Notes: a model not told the origin generated them from the letters alone. Shown: positions 25,760-35,706, counted from the stretch's first letter. The stretch is DNA of 64,000 nt from Alphaproteobacteria bacterium (GCA_021776235.1 JAJFGG010000096.1:21485-85484); one strand, 5' to 3'. Program-made: numbers and translations.

Positions 25760-28048
25760 CTACTTGGTGGTGGCGACAAAGACACCGTCCCACTCGGTGT
25801 CAGGCGGATTCTCCGCATAAAATTCGATGCGTTCATCATACATGTCATACAATTCGCCAAAGCTGCCATCGGCGGACCGGCATTCTTTGAGCAATTCGCG
25901 GGCCTTGGTCCAGTCCTGTTGCCGGTAGGCGCCCAGCATGGCGTCGTGTTGCGCTTTCAAGGCCAGAAAATCCTGCTGCTGCAACATATCCTTGCGGCCC
26001 AGAATTGTATGAATACGCACCGCCTCGGCTTTGCCCTTCACGGCGATCAGGTCCAGTTCAAGGGTTGCGAAATCGTCGCTGACCGCTGCTTCGGTATCCT
26101 CGCCAATGACGATGCCGACACCGTAATTCTTGGATTGCCCCTCCAGGCGGGCGGCCAGGTTTACTGCATCGCCCAGAACGGAATAGTCGAAGCGTTGTTC
26201 CGACCCCATATTACCGACCACGCAATCGCCGGTGTTGATCCCGACGCCGACATTCAAGGGTTTATGCTCTTCGCCTTTTTCCTGAGCCTCGGCCGCCAGA
26301 TCCTGGTTCAATTGTTCCAATTCCTCGAACATCACCAGGGCCGATTCACAGGCATGCTGGGGATGTTCCAGATCTTCCATGGGGGCGTTCCAAAAGGCCA
26401 TGATGCAATCGCCCATGTACTTATCAATTGTCCCCCGACGCGCCAGAATAGCGTCGGTTAGAGGGGTGAGGAATCGGTTGATCAAGCGGGTCAATCCCTG
26501 TGGATTGCTCTTGAATGATTCAGAGATGGAGGTAAAGCCGCGTACATCGCAGAACAAGAAACTCATGGTGCGGCTTTCACCGCCCAGGCGCAGTCGATCC
26601 GGTTCCTGGGCCAGTTGTTCAACCAGCGCCGGCGAAAGATATTGACTGAAGGCGCCGCGCACACGCTCGCGCTCCGCTTCGGTCTGCAGATACAAGATGG
26701 CTGAACTGGACAAATAGATCGCCACAACGGCAATACCCGGATAGATCGGATCCACCAAAAGCAGTTTGTCGGTATACAGATACCAACTCATGGCCGCGGC
26801 TCCGACAGCCGTGCCCAGAGAGATGGAAGCGCCGGGCATGGCGCCAAAGCGTGGTGTCAGCAAGATCAGGACCAGGCCGATGACCAGGATAAAAAGTTTT
26901 TCCATACCGTCGGCCCAATCAGGGCGTTCCATGAAATGTCCGGACATGATTTGTTCGGTCGTCTGGACATGCACGTCAACCCCTGCGGCGGCCGGATCCA
27001 GGGGATGCGTGCGCAAATCTTTCAGGCCTGCGGCAGAGGTGCCGAAAAACAGGATCTTACCCGCGACCAGCGCCGGATCGAAGTCGTCCTCGAATACTTT
27101 CCACAGCGGGATTACCCGGTCTGGATTTGATTTGCCAAAATGCACCCAAAAACGTCCGTGGCCATCGACCGGTATCTCCAACCGGCCCACCTTGACATGG
27201 TTCAAGCCCGTATTTTCGCCGAAACTCTCCTCTAGATTCGCGCCCGAGGATTTCAGAATATAGGTAGAGGCGCCTTGATAGACCCGCAGGGCCTCCAACG
27301 ACAGGCTCGGGTAGAGTTGCTTGCCCACGCGCAGAAATGTAGGCACCCGGCGGATTATGCCGTCACTTTCCGGAGCCAGATTGAAACTGCCAATCCCGGA
27401 GGCGGCGGCTTCGATGGCGGGCAGATTGACAACGGCACCGCCAAAATTGTTCAGAAACGGCAGTGGATTGTCGCCGTTGATGGCGTAGCCCGCTTTGACC
27501 GCCGGCAGGTTTTTGCTGAGTTCGTTGGTCAATACAACACCGGCAATCACGCCATGGTCCTTTGCCGCATCTCGGATCTGGCCAATGATATTGGCGAATG
27601 CGTCATCGTGGTCGGGAATGGAATCGATGATCGGTTTGGAAAATGCCCTGGCAGCCGGCGACAGTTTGTCCATGTCCAGGGCTGGCTGGTTCAGCCAAAT
27701 TGACAGGGCTTGCCTCGGTGATGTGCGATCCGGTTCGGCGAACACCACGTCAAAAGCCACGACCTTGGCGCCGGCGTTGAACAACCGGGCCAACATATCG
27801 GCGAGTTTGCTGCGCGGCCAGGGCCATTGCAAGCCGCTACGCGACAATGTTTCATCGTCCAGATCCAGGGTCGCAACGGGTACGGGCTGATACTCGCGAG
27901 GATGCAGTTGATTGTACAGATCGAACAGCTTCAGTTGGAATACCTGTAGAAACTGCGGATTTTCCAATCGCAGGCCAAGGGACGCCATCAGCATCAAAGC
28001 TGGTATGATGTACACCAATTGACGTTTTAATAAGCGAATGGAACGCAT
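25760..28048 (-). CDS. CHASE2-domain class III adenylate cyclase
   Basis: 762 residues. An N-terminal helix is followed by a periplasmic CHASE2 domain (about 40-380; VATLDLDDETLSRSG, AKVVAFDVVFAEPDRTS, GKILFFGTSAAGLKDLRT), three membrane helices (390-465) and a cytosolic cyclase domain (490-680). The cyclase keeps both metal aspartates (FCDVRGFTSISE, KYMGDCIMAFW), the purine-specifying Lys (TIDKYMGD) and DYSVLGDAVNLAARLEG. It should make cAMP in response to an extracytoplasmic signal. It ends close to an HtrA-like gene and begins 34 bases after the HD-GYP gene. Confidence 0.93.
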   Translation of the reverse strand: MRSIRLLKRQLVYIIPALMLMASLGLRLENPQFLQVFQLKLFDLYNQLHPREYQPVPVATLDLDDETLSRSGLQWPWPRSKLADMLARLFNAGAKVVAFDVVFAEPDRTSPRQALSIWLNQPALDMDKLSPAARAFSKPIIDSIPDHDDAFANIIGQIRDAAKDHGVIAGVVLTNELSKNLPAVKAGYAINGDNPLPFLNNFGGAVVNLPAIEAAASGIGSFNLAPESDGIIRRVPTFLRVGKQLYPSLSLEALRVYQGASTYILKSSGANLEESFGENTGLNHVKVGRLEIPVDGHGRFWVHFGKSNPDRVIPLWKVFEDDFDPALVAGKILFFGTSAAGLKDLRTHPLDPAAAGVDVHVQTTEQIMSGHFMERPDWADGMEKLFILVIGLVLILLTPRFGAMPGASISLGTAVGAAAMSWYLYTDKLLLVDPIYPGIAVVAIYLSSSAILYLQTEAERERVRGAFSQYLSPALVEQLAQEPDRLRLGGESRTMSFLFCDVRGFTSISESFKSNPQGLTRLINRFLTPLTDAILARRGTIDKYMGDCIMAFWNAPMEDLEHPQHACESALVMFEELEQLNQDLAAEAQEKGEEHKPLNVGVGINTGDCVVGNMGSEQRFDYSVLGDAVNLAARLEGQSKNYGVGIVIGEDTEAAVSDDFATLELDLIAVKGKAEAVRIHTILGRKDMLQQQDFLALKAQHDAMLGAYRQQDWTKARELLKECRSADGSFGELYDMYDERIEFYAENPPDTEWDGVFVATTK

Positions 28049-28082
28049 GGCCTGGGCAGAACCTTCTTTAGGATAATTTAGG

Positions 28083-29441
28083 CTAATCTTTCAAACGGCG
28101 ATAGATCTCGTTCATGCCCCGGTGTTGCTTTTGCAACAGGGCCATCAGTTTTGGATCGAAATGACTGGCAGGATCGAGCCGGTCATCCCCCTTCAACATG
28201 ATATCGATGGTCTTTTTATGATTGAACGCCGGCTTGTAGGGACGCTCGGAACGCAGTGCGTCGTATATGTCCGCCACCGCCACTATGCGCGCGGATAGTG
28301 GGATATCGTCTCCCGCCGTGCCCAGGGGATAGCCGCCGCCGGCCCATTTTTCGTGATGATACAGGGCAATTTCCGCCGCCATGCCGAGGCGTGGCGCGGC
28401 ATCCAAGATTTGATGGCCATAAAGGGGATGCTTGTCCATTTCGGCCCGCTCGTCGTCGTCGAGGCCGCCCTTTTTCTTCAAAACCGCGACATCGACGCTC
28501 ATCTTGCCGACGTCATGTAGCTGGGCGGAATAGCGGATTTCATCGCAAAAAGCCTTCGGCATGCCAAATTCCCTGGCCAGAAAATAGCTGTACTCGTTAA
28601 CCCGGACGATGTGGTTGCCGGTGCCTTCATCGTGAATTTCCGAGGCCCGCGCCAGCAACTGGATAGACAACAAAAAGGCTTCCTCGGTCTCTGCCTGCAG
28701 GGCGATGACTTGTGCCCGTTGATCGCTAAGTTCGCGATTGCGTTGGCGCAGGCGGATATTTTTTTGCCGGATACTTTCCAGCATGTCCGCCCGTTCGATG
28801 TGCGTGGCAAGGACATAGGCTATAGGCGTGATCAACTGGACCTGTTGCTCTTCAAAGCGCATGGGCCGATCTTCGCCGGGAACGCGGCGATTAATCAGTT
28901 GCACCACGCCAATTACCTGTTCCTGGTAATTTTTCAGCGGGAAGCAAAGAACCGACATTGTGTGATAACTGGCGAGTTCGTTATCCGGGTTGAAGCTATA
29001 GGATTTGCCCGATGGAATATCGTAGACGTCATCAATACGCACCACCTCGCCGGACGCCGCGACAAAGCCGGATATACTTTTAACTGTAATCGGTACGATG
29101 AAATCATTGCTGCCTATTCGGACGGTATCGTTTTGCAGACTGATCGGTTCCAGCCAATGTTGCGCGCCTTTCTTTCGGACGATAAAGATTGTGCCAGCTT
29201 CTGCACCGGTCATCAGGCGACTTCTCAACAGTATCTTGTTCATCAGCTGACGCACCGATTGACGCGGTTGCCGTTCCACGAATTCAAGAAATTCGAGCGC
29301 TTGATTAGATACCGTCATTTCTCCCACCTGAATTATTTCGAGGTCAACAGCGTCAATGACAATTGTCGCTGAAGCCAGTACGGCGGATTCTACAGCGTCA
29401 TGATGTCCCGGTTCAAGCACGCGGCCAAGTGCGATCATCAC
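28083..29441 (-). CDS. GAF plus HD-GYP domain cyclic-di-GMP phosphodiesterase
   Basis: 452 residues. Residues about 60-220 form a GAF domain (LRSRLMTGAEAGTIFIV, FIVPITVKSISGFVAASGEV, VLCFPLKNYQEQVIGVVQLI), followed by a coiled-coil linker. The HD-GYP domain spans about 265-445: HIVRVNEYSYFLA, LHDVGKMSVDVAVLKK, DKHPLYGHQIL, YHHEKWAGGGYPLG and ARIVAVADIYDALRSERPYK. Metal ligands and the GYP motif are intact, so c-di-GMP hydrolysis is expected. It is probably co-transcribed with the CHASE2 cyclase, coupling cAMP and c-di-GMP signalling. Confidence 0.92.
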   Translation of the reverse strand: MMIALGRVLEPGHHDAVESAVLASATIVIDAVDLEIIQVGEMTVSNQALEFLEFVERQPRQSVRQLMNKILLRSRLMTGAEAGTIFIVRKKGAQHWLEPISLQNDTVRIGSNDFIVPITVKSISGFVAASGEVVRIDDVYDIPSGKSYSFNPDNELASYHTMSVLCFPLKNYQEQVIGVVQLINRRVPGEDRPMRFEEQQVQLITPIAYVLATHIERADMLESIRQKNIRLRQRNRELSDQRAQVIALQAETEEAFLLSIQLLARASEIHDEGTGNHIVRVNEYSYFLAREFGMPKAFCDEIRYSAQLHDVGKMSVDVAVLKKKGGLDDDERAEMDKHPLYGHQILDAAPRLGMAAEIALYHHEKWAGGGYPLGTAGDDIPLSARIVAVADIYDALRSERPYKPAFNHKKTIDIMLKGDDRLDPASHFDPKLMALLQKQHRGMNEIYRRLKD

Positions 29442-29488
29442 ATCGCGGCGACTATTGATTGCCTCTGCAACGAATTGGCGCCTTGCTA

Positions 29489-32400
29489 TCAGACCATGCG
29501 CCGCAGCCGTTCAATGATAAAATTACCTTTCTCGAGGATCTCGGACGGGGAGAACCGAAGGACTTGATAGCCCCGCTCGGTCATAATTGCATCATGACTG
29601 CGTTCCGCTTCCAGTTCATGTTCGCCGCGAACGGTTTCAAGCGGCGCGGCGATTTCAATATTATATCGGCCGCCCAATGGCGACAGCAGGCGCACGGCGA
29701 GGGTCTGTCCGGCATCTACGAGATTGCATTGGAACGCATAGCCCGCGTCTTGCAGCATCTGACGCAATACCGGCCAAGGATTAAGTGGGGCGGTGGCATT
29801 CTTATCGCCAAAGGCGTTATCGAATCTGGCCTCGAATTCATCTGAAATCAATTCACCATTCTCATCCAATGCAGGGGGCGCTTCAGAAAAATTCGAAAGG
29901 GCGGCGCAGAGCCCGCCGGCTTCCATGCAGACATCCCTGTCGCCGATGATATGCAGACCCAGACGGGCCGCGCCCGCCACGTCATGATACAGATCCTCTG
30001 CCCCAGCCAAGGCTTGATTCAGGGCCCCGGGTGCGTCCGGCGCGAGACCAGGCAACAGTACGATGAAATCCACCTGTCGGCCCAGAAATACATCCGGTGT
30101 GGCGACAGTAATTCGCTCGCGCACGTTGTCGGGAAATTTACTACGTTTCAAGATCTCGCGAATTTGTTCGGCTTGGCCGTTGATCGAGGTGGCGATGCCG
30201 ACTGTACGGCGGGGCAGCCCGCGGAACACGCCGGCATCAACCCAGGAACGAATCAGTTTTTCCGTTTCCAGGATTTCTGTCTGGTTGACCGTGCCGTTGT
30301 TGACCACGGTCATGCGACCGGCGACATGATGCCATTGCACACCCAATAAATTTATCGGCGTATCGGAGCGCAGTTTGCGGAAGTTGGTCTGTACCACCAT
30401 CTTGTTGTCGTAGAAGGTCGACGAAAGATATTCGGCGATGCGCGGATGGGAACGGTAATGTTCCACCAAATGATATAGATGGCCCTGCCCGGACAACAAG
30501 GCGGCGAGGTTGCCCAGGGCGGTCAGGCTGGCGGGCGCCATCGCAATATTGGTAGCCGCCTGGGTAAAGGCATGCTTTGCCTCCCATTCAGGCCGCAGGG
30601 GGGACAGGCGCCGATCGTGACGCGCTGCACCGAAAACCGCGCCCCGCTTGCCGCGATACAAAATAGGTATGATCAGGCCAAGCTCACTTAAGTCCGCTTC
30701 ATCGACGACTACCAAATCAAAATATCCCGCTTCCAACGGCAGGACCTGTCCGGAATGTTCTAAAGTGGCGGTCCAAATGGGTAGTTGTGCCGCCAGAATT
30801 CCGACCGCCTGGGCCAGTCGTCTTGATCGATGGGCCTGGGTCTCGTTTACGTCGCCGTCGTTGCGCCGATCGCTCAGATCAAAAAATGCGGTGACTTGAT
30901 TTTCCAACACCGCCGGGTCGTCTTCCAGGCGGTCGATCCAGTGGTCGCGGTAAAGTTCCCGGACGCCCGATATTTTACGGGCCGATTGGTTCAGCGCCTG
31001 CAACTCCAAGGTCTGGCAATCCTTGAAGCGGACTACACCCCGGATCGCTTCATCGCGTTCGGCAACTTTTTGCCGCCAATCAAAATAGCTGCCCAGGGCG
31101 GTCAAGGCGGCGTCAATGCCGGCCAATTGATTTTCGCCGGCCAAAGCCTCCACCGCCTGTTCGCCAATGACGGAGGGAATTTTGCCGACCGCGATTTTGA
31201 CGGCCGTCAGAAGATCTTCGCGGCCGTCGCCACGAGACAACATGCCCTTCATCATCTTGCCCAGGCCGGCGCTTTTGTCCCCCCGCATAATGGCGAACTC
31301 TTCCCGCCACTCCTGCATGACTTGACTACTGGGGCAGGGCGTCAGACGCAGGGCGGGGGGCAACTGGCCCAGGCCCAGTTCAACCGCTTCCTGGCGGACG
31401 ACCGCGTTCAATTCGTTCACCCGCCTATGGGCCGCGCGCAATGGATCAATCCCGTCCGTATCGGCCGCGGGCAAACGGTCCAATTCCTCCATATCCTTCA
31501 GAGTGGGCTTTTCTCGCTGTGGTGCCTTCTTATCTTCCTTCGGCACCGCGCCGTCTGGATCTTCGTCGTCATACTCGTCGGCTTCGGGCCGCTGAATTTG
31601 GCGCAAGGTCTCAACCAGGGCTTCGCGGCTGGCTTCATTGTCATCGCTGTCACCAACCCGCACGACGGCCGTCAATTTCCGCCCCACCCAGGCATTCAGA
31701 TGCTTGGTCATGGCATCCACCGTGTCGCGCCGCCGCGCGACGTAAAGCACACTCTGTCCATTCATCACCGCCGTAGCAATAAGGTTCACCACGGTAGCCA
31801 TCTGTCCGGTTCCCGGCGGCGCGGCAACGGCAATTAGCTGATGATGCATGCCAGCCCGGACCGTTTGGTTCTGGCTATACCCAAGGCGATGCATATCGAA
31901 CACCATGGGGCCGTCCAGATGCGGCTGCACCTCGTCTCCAGGCCCGTCGGGCTCATCGGATTTGCTGCCGGCATTCTGGATGCCACCCAGGGCGGTATCG
32001 GCAATGATGGACTGGATATCGGCGCTGCCCAAATCATTCAGATTGCGCAGCAGGCTTGAAATCGAAGGCGGCATGGTGGCGGACGCCAGGACCGGCCGAT
32101 TGCGCCATTGTATGCGGCCCAAGGAGCCGGTCCCCGTGAACTCGCCCAACTGGTCTGGATCGAACTTTTTCTCATCCAAATTAAGGCGTTTGGCAACCAT
32201 GGCCAGCTTATCCGCGAACGGCATGGCGGGGTCGGCAAGTTGGCGGGCCAGGCCTTGAATCTGTAGCGACTCCACGCCTTGGTCACGCAACAGCGCACAA
32301 TTTACTTTCAGGTAGGCTTTGGGGTCTGGACACAGATTACCGTCCTCAATCTTCACCCGCATCAGGAACAGCGGCCTGATCGCACCGTCGGCATATTGCA

Positions 32401-32722
32401 GGTAGGGATAACCGTAGCAAAGCAGTGACGCACCAAAGGTCGCTATAAACTGCTCAATACCGTCGTCCCCGTCCGGTAAGGGCGCGGCCTGATTATTGTT
32501 GGTAAAGATGCTTTCGGTGGTAACAGGCAATTCCACATAGGCGGGCACGCCGGCGGTCGCGGGTACCCGCAATTCGTGCAATTGTTCCTCTTCGATGGTC
32601 CACCGGCATGAACGCATCAGGGCCGACAGATCCGCTGCCGGCGCGGTCTCGCTATCCGCCAAGGCAGGTTCTAATTGCCTGGCGTCAACGCTTGTTGCTG
32701 CCTGACGCTCAGGCTGTGCCAT
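29489..32722 (-). CDS. Large SF1-type helicase-like protein with degenerate P-loop
   Basis: 1077 residues. Helicase landmarks: altered Walker A APPGTGQMATVVNL (residues 301-314, catalytic Lys to Gln307 and following Thr to Met308), motif II VVVDEADLSE (671-680), motif IV-like VEHYRSHPRIAEYLSSTFY, motif V-like VFLGRQVDFIVLLPG and a weak motif VI (AARLGLHIIGD). About 370 residues separate the P-loop and motif II. The last 70 residues (YNIEIAAPLE, then ERGYQVLRFSPSEILEKGNF) resemble the endonuclease-fold tail seen after Upf1-like helicases. ATP hydrolysis is doubtful. No partner gene is evident; it starts after a terminator. Confidence 0.75.
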   Translation of the reverse strand: MAQPERQAATSVDARQLEPALADSETAPAADLSALMRSCRWTIEEEQLHELRVPATAGVPAYVELPVTTESIFTNNNQAAPLPDGDDGIEQFIATFGASLLCYGYPYLQYADGAIRPLFLMRVKIEDGNLCPDPKAYLKVNCALLRDQGVESLQIQGLARQLADPAMPFADKLAMVAKRLNLDEKKFDPDQLGEFTGTGSLGRIQWRNRPVLASATMPPSISSLLRNLNDLGSADIQSIIADTALGGIQNAGSKSDEPDGPGDEVQPHLDGPMVFDMHRLGYSQNQTVRAGMHHQLIAVAAPPGTGQMATVVNLIATAVMNGQSVLYVARRRDTVDAMTKHLNAWVGRKLTAVVRVGDSDDNEASREALVETLRQIQRPEADEYDDEDPDGAVPKEDKKAPQREKPTLKDMEELDRLPAADTDGIDPLRAAHRRVNELNAVVRQEAVELGLGQLPPALRLTPCPSSQVMQEWREEFAIMRGDKSAGLGKMMKGMLSRGDGREDLLTAVKIAVGKIPSVIGEQAVEALAGENQLAGIDAALTALGSYFDWRQKVAERDEAIRGVVRFKDCQTLELQALNQSARKISGVRELYRDHWIDRLEDDPAVLENQVTAFFDLSDRRNDGDVNETQAHRSRRLAQAVGILAAQLPIWTATLEHSGQVLPLEAGYFDLVVVDEADLSELGLIIPILYRGKRGAVFGAARHDRRLSPLRPEWEAKHAFTQAATNIAMAPASLTALGNLAALLSGQGHLYHLVEHYRSHPRIAEYLSSTFYDNKMVVQTNFRKLRSDTPINLLGVQWHHVAGRMTVVNNGTVNQTEILETEKLIRSWVDAGVFRGLPRRTVGIATSINGQAEQIREILKRSKFPDNVRERITVATPDVFLGRQVDFIVLLPGLAPDAPGALNQALAGAEDLYHDVAGAARLGLHIIGDRDVCMEAGGLCAALSNFSEAPPALDENGELISDEFEARFDNAFGDKNATAPLNPWPVLRQMLQDAGYAFQCNLVDAGQTLAVRLLSPLGGRYNIEIAAPLETVRGEHELEAERSHDAIMTERGYQVLRFSPSEILEKGNFIIERLRRMV

Positions 32723-32827
32723 ACTGCGACCCCGGATAAGTCTTCTACCTGATGGAAGACGGTCTGGAAAAGCCCGTTCCGGGGCGAAAGTTAGATGATT
32801 TCGGATAACGTTTGGTTAACTAGAATG

Positions 32828-32859
32828 CAAAAAGGCCGGCGCCTCATGGGGCACCGGCC
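32828..32859 (-). terminator. Terminator after the cytochrome c gene
   Basis: On the minus strand a 12-bp stem (GGCCGGTGCCCC against GGCGCCGGCC with minor wobble) and a four-base loop are followed by TTTTTGCA. It lies 27 bases beyond the cytochrome stop and isolates it from the helicase-like gene. Confidence 0.85.
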
Positions 32860-32885
32860 AATCGCGGCGGATAAGCGCCGAAATG

Positions 32886-33266
32886 TTATTTCGTCGCTTC
32901 TTTCAGATAGGCAATCACATTATCCCGATCGGACTTTTTCTTGAGCCCTGCAAAAGCCATTTTTGTCTTTGGTACCAATTTCTTAGGCTTGGTCAGGTAG
33001 CTGTCCAGCATATCTGCATCCCAAACGATCCCCGATGCCTTCATGGCCTTGGAAAACTTGAAGCCCGCAGCTGTTCCCGCCTTGCGGTCGATGACACCAT
33101 GCAAGTTTGGCCCGACCTTGTTCTTTCCGCCGGCTTTAAGGGTGTGGCAAGCCTTGCATTTCTTGAATACTTTTTTACCTTTTTTGACATCGGCGGCATT
33201 GGCCACATTGAAAGTCAAAGCCATGGCAATGGCGGCAATAACCACCGGCAATCGAAACTTCCGCAT
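32886..33266 (-). CDS. Class I soluble cytochrome c (c2-like)
   Basis: 126 residues from the ATG at 33266; the ATG two codons upstream touches the AGGAG ribosome site. A signal peptide ([19 protein letters not shown]) precedes a small Lys-rich monohaem cytochrome. The haem motif is CKACH (37-41), [16 protein letters not shown] is the conserved loop of c2-type cytochromes, and the sixth ligand is the Met in KTKMAFAGL. It is a periplasmic electron carrier. It is single-gene, ended by a strong terminator. Confidence 0.95.
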   Translation of the reverse strand: MRKFRLPVVIAAIAMALTFNVANAADVKKGKKVFKKCKACHTLKAGGKNKVGPNLHGVIDRKAGTAAGFKFSKAMKASGIVWDADMLDSYLTKPKKLVPKTKMAFAGLKKKSDRDNVIAYLKEATK

Positions 33267-33393
33267 CTGCATCTCCTTACGGCGTAATGGTCAGTAAAAC
33301 CTGGTGGCATCGGCCACGCCGGCCCTTCCTAGCACAGGCATTGCAAACTTGGTAGCGGCGGATCGTCGCGCCCTGGCCGCCCTATTGTGTTGC

Positions 33394-33891
33394 CTATTCG
33401 CAGTCCTCGCAACGGCTGACGGGCAGATCGCGGCGCAGCCAGCCGATCCCGTTCGCACTACCCAGCATGCCTTCGCGGATGTCCATGACCTGGGTATAGC
33501 CCCGGTTCTGGAGCAGCCGGCTGGCATGTTTTGAGCGGACTCCGGCGGCGCAGATCAAGGCAATGGGAGTGGTTTTATCGCCGTTGGTGAGTTTGGCGAC
33601 GCGCCCGAGGAATTTTACCGCGCCGTGTATAGAGCGGATCGTCGCCCGTTCCGCCCCGCTTGGAATGCCTGTTTTTCGCCATTCATCGGGACGGCGAATA
33701 TCAATGATCATGACCCGGCCGTCGCGGGCCATCTCCAGGGCCCGCGCCGGTGCAATGATCTGCTGAGCCATGGCTCCATTCAGGCCGGTTGCCAGGTAGC
33801 CAAGCGTCATCAAGATCGCTGCGGCGGCAAATACAACGGCCAATCCCAGGGCCGGCAGCGTGCGGGAAAAATTTCGCCAAGGATCCGTCAT
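33394..33891 (-). CDS. Membrane-anchored rhodanese-domain protein
   Basis: 165 residues from the ATG at 33891. A membrane anchor (LGLAVVFAAAAILMTLGYLA) precedes a rhodanese domain: VMIIDIRRPDEWRKTGIPSG, the active-site loop ICAAGVRS with Cys114, then ASRLLQNRGYTQVMDIREGM. The domain probably faces the periplasm. Rhodaneses transfer sulfane sulfur; with TusA, TauE and the ArsR sensor elsewhere in the window it fits a reduced-sulfur theme. It ends with a Cys-x-x-Cys pair (SRCEDCE) that could bind metal or accept persulfide. Confidence 0.88.
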   Translation of the reverse strand: MTDPWRNFSRTLPALGLAVVFAAAAILMTLGYLATGLNGAMAQQIIAPARALEMARDGRVMIIDIRRPDEWRKTGIPSGAERATIRSIHGAVKFLGRVAKLTNGDKTTPIALICAAGVRSKHASRLLQNRGYTQVMDIREGMLGSANGIGWLRRDLPVSRCEDCE

Positions 33892-34124
33892 CGATCTAAT
33901 CCAATGTTGATGCGGCCGTACAATAGCGCCCATTCACCACTCTGGCTGTTCATAATGCTATCAATATCATGTGACCCGCAACGCGAGCCAATTTCCAAAA
34001 TAGGCGCCTATTGACGCATGTCATGGTACTTGGCTAAATCGTGATCATGTTTACTGTAGTGGGGGGTGTTCAGCGGTGAAGGTCACGCCCAAATTTGGAT
34101 AAGTCCAGTGGAGAGGAAAATATC

Positions 34125-34811
34125 ATGCGTGCGAAAGACATCATGACGACCGACGTCGCCACCATTGCCCCGGATATGGAAGTAGCGGAAATTGCCAAGA
34201 TATTGATGGACAACAAAATTAGCGGCGTTCCAGTGGTTGATGCCAGCGGTGGAACCGTGGGCATGGTCAGCGAAGGGGATCTGTTGCAACAGGTCGGGCT
34301 GGCCGGCGAGACACGGCGGTCCTGGTGGCTGCGGCTTGTTTCGACACCGGAGCAGGAGGCCAAGGACTTTGTAAAAAGCCATGGCCGCTGCGCTGCCGAT
34401 GTAATGACGACCAATGTGGTCAGTATTGGCGAAGACACCTCTACGGCCGAGATTGCCAGGCTGTTGGAAGAACGGCGGATCAAACGGGTGCCGGTTCTGC
34501 GCGACGGCGTCCTGGTCGGAATCGTTTCGCGCGGTAACTTGCTGCACGCCTTGGCCGGCCACCGTGACGACGGTCCCGCCGCGCCCAGCGCCGATGACCG
34601 TACCGTCCGCCAAGAGGTGTACAAGGCGTTGCAGGGCAAGGGTTGGACCAGCCATGGGGCCACCAATGTCATTGTCACCGATGGCGTGGTAGAGCTATGG
34701 GGGTGGGTCGAGAGCGAGATGGAGCGCAAAGCAATGCTGGTCGCAGCGCAGGAAATCTCTGGCGTGCAAAGAGTTATTGATCACCTGGGCTCGGTGCCGC
34801 CCGGCACCTGA
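34125..34811 (+). CDS. CBS-pair and BON domain protein
   Basis: 228 residues from the ATG at 34125, preceded by AGAGGAAAA. Two CBS motifs (about 1-60 and 93-145) read AKDIMTTDVATIAPDMEVAE with SGVPVVDASGGTVGMVSEGD, and ADVMTTNVVSIGEDTSTAEI with KRVPVLRDGVLVGIVSRGNL. A BON domain closes the protein (TSHGATNVIVTDGVVELWGW). It is cytosolic, with no signal peptide. CBS pairs bind adenosyl ligands; the BON domain may contact membrane or ligand. The pathway is unknown. Confidence 0.9.
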   Translation: MRAKDIMTTDVATIAPDMEVAEIAKILMDNKISGVPVVDASGGTVGMVSEGDLLQQVGLAGETRRSWWLRLVSTPEQEAKDFVKSHGRCAADVMTTNVVSIGEDTSTAEIARLLEERRIKRVPVLRDGVLVGIVSRGNLLHALAGHRDDGPAAPSADDRTVRQEVYKALQGKGWTSHGATNVIVTDGVVELWGWVESEMERKAMLVAAQEISGVQRVIDHLGSVPPGT

Positions 34812-34870
34812 GAAGTCGATATTGCCGCGGCGTTGTTGCCGCGACCTCGAAAACTGTTTATGGAGACTGA

Positions 34871-35479
34871 ATGCAGCGACAGCGCGATGACATCAAAAAG
34901 GTACCTCATAAGGGCCGAAAACGCGAACGGCGTAATTCCGAACCCATCACGGCCTATAACTCAAAGCTCAAATTGGGAATTCTGGCGACGCCCTGTCTAT
35001 TGGCCGGGTTTGCCTCGGCCTATGCGGCGCTGAACGGCATTGATTTGCTGGGCGGCGGTACGGGTATCCATCTGGCAGCTGCCGCCATTGGCGGTTTGAC
35101 CGCTTTCACCTTGCTGCAGATGGCTTTCGACAAATCGCCGGTCTTGATTATTGATGACGAAGGCATTCGCTGCCGCCGGCCTGATGTGGGATTGATCCCC
35201 TGGCGCGCCGTGGTGGGGCTGGGGACATCGAAGGCGACATTGCTGCGCAAGGTTTTAATGATTGCCGTGGATGACGCCGAATTGGACGAACAGGCGGCCC
35301 GCCATATGCGCCGGCGGGTGGGGATGTTCGCGGCGTTTTCACCGCAAGTGGCAAAATTTGAAGGCCAGATGACGGGCTGGCCGTCAATTCATGTGCCCAT
35401 TTCCTATTTCGCCCTGTCCAGCGCGCAGTTGGAAAAACTGCTGGCAGAAAAAGTACGGTTCCACGGCAGAAAATCCTGA
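34871..35479 (+). CDS. STM3941-like membrane protein
   Basis: 202 residues. The basic N-terminus (about 1-30) precedes two membrane helices (LGILATPCLLAGFASAYAAL and LAAAAIGGLTAFTLLQMAF). A cytosolic PH-like beta domain follows (PVLIIDDEGIRCRRPDVGLIPW, then HVPISYFALSSAQLEKLLAE), which matches the STM3941 family. Function is unknown. It follows the CBS-BON gene by about 60 bases and ends before a strong bidirectional terminator. Confidence 0.7.
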   Translation: MQRQRDDIKKVPHKGRKRERRNSEPITAYNSKLKLGILATPCLLAGFASAYAALNGIDLLGGGTGIHLAAAAIGGLTAFTLLQMAFDKSPVLIIDDEGIRCRRPDVGLIPWRAVVGLGTSKATLLRKVLMIAVDDAELDEQAARHMRRRVGMFAAFSPQVAKFEGQMTGWPSIHVPISYFALSSAQLEKLLAEKVRFHGRKS

Positions 35480-35642
35480 ATCGTTAGATCCGATAGGCAG
35501 CATTGCGCCCAGTTTCCGATATTGATCGGGGTTGATTTCGTCTCTTCGCCGCAGTGCGGCATGACATCGGCTGGTTTGGCCTATCACCGCACCTTGGTAT
35601 AACTGTCTCAACCTTGAAAACCATCCCGATCGGCAACGAAAA

Positions 35643-35670
35643 AAACCCCCGGACACAATGCCGGGGGTTT
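35643..35670. terminator. Bidirectional terminator between convergent genes
   Basis: A perfect 10-bp stem (AAACCCCCGG with CCGGGGGTTT) and an eight-base loop, with T-rich flanks in both directions, lie between the STM3941-like gene on the plus strand and the TRAP operon on the minus strand. Confidence 0.9.
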
Positions 35671-35706
35671 TGATTTATTGCTCCGCATCATTGACCGCAC
35701 GGAGCG

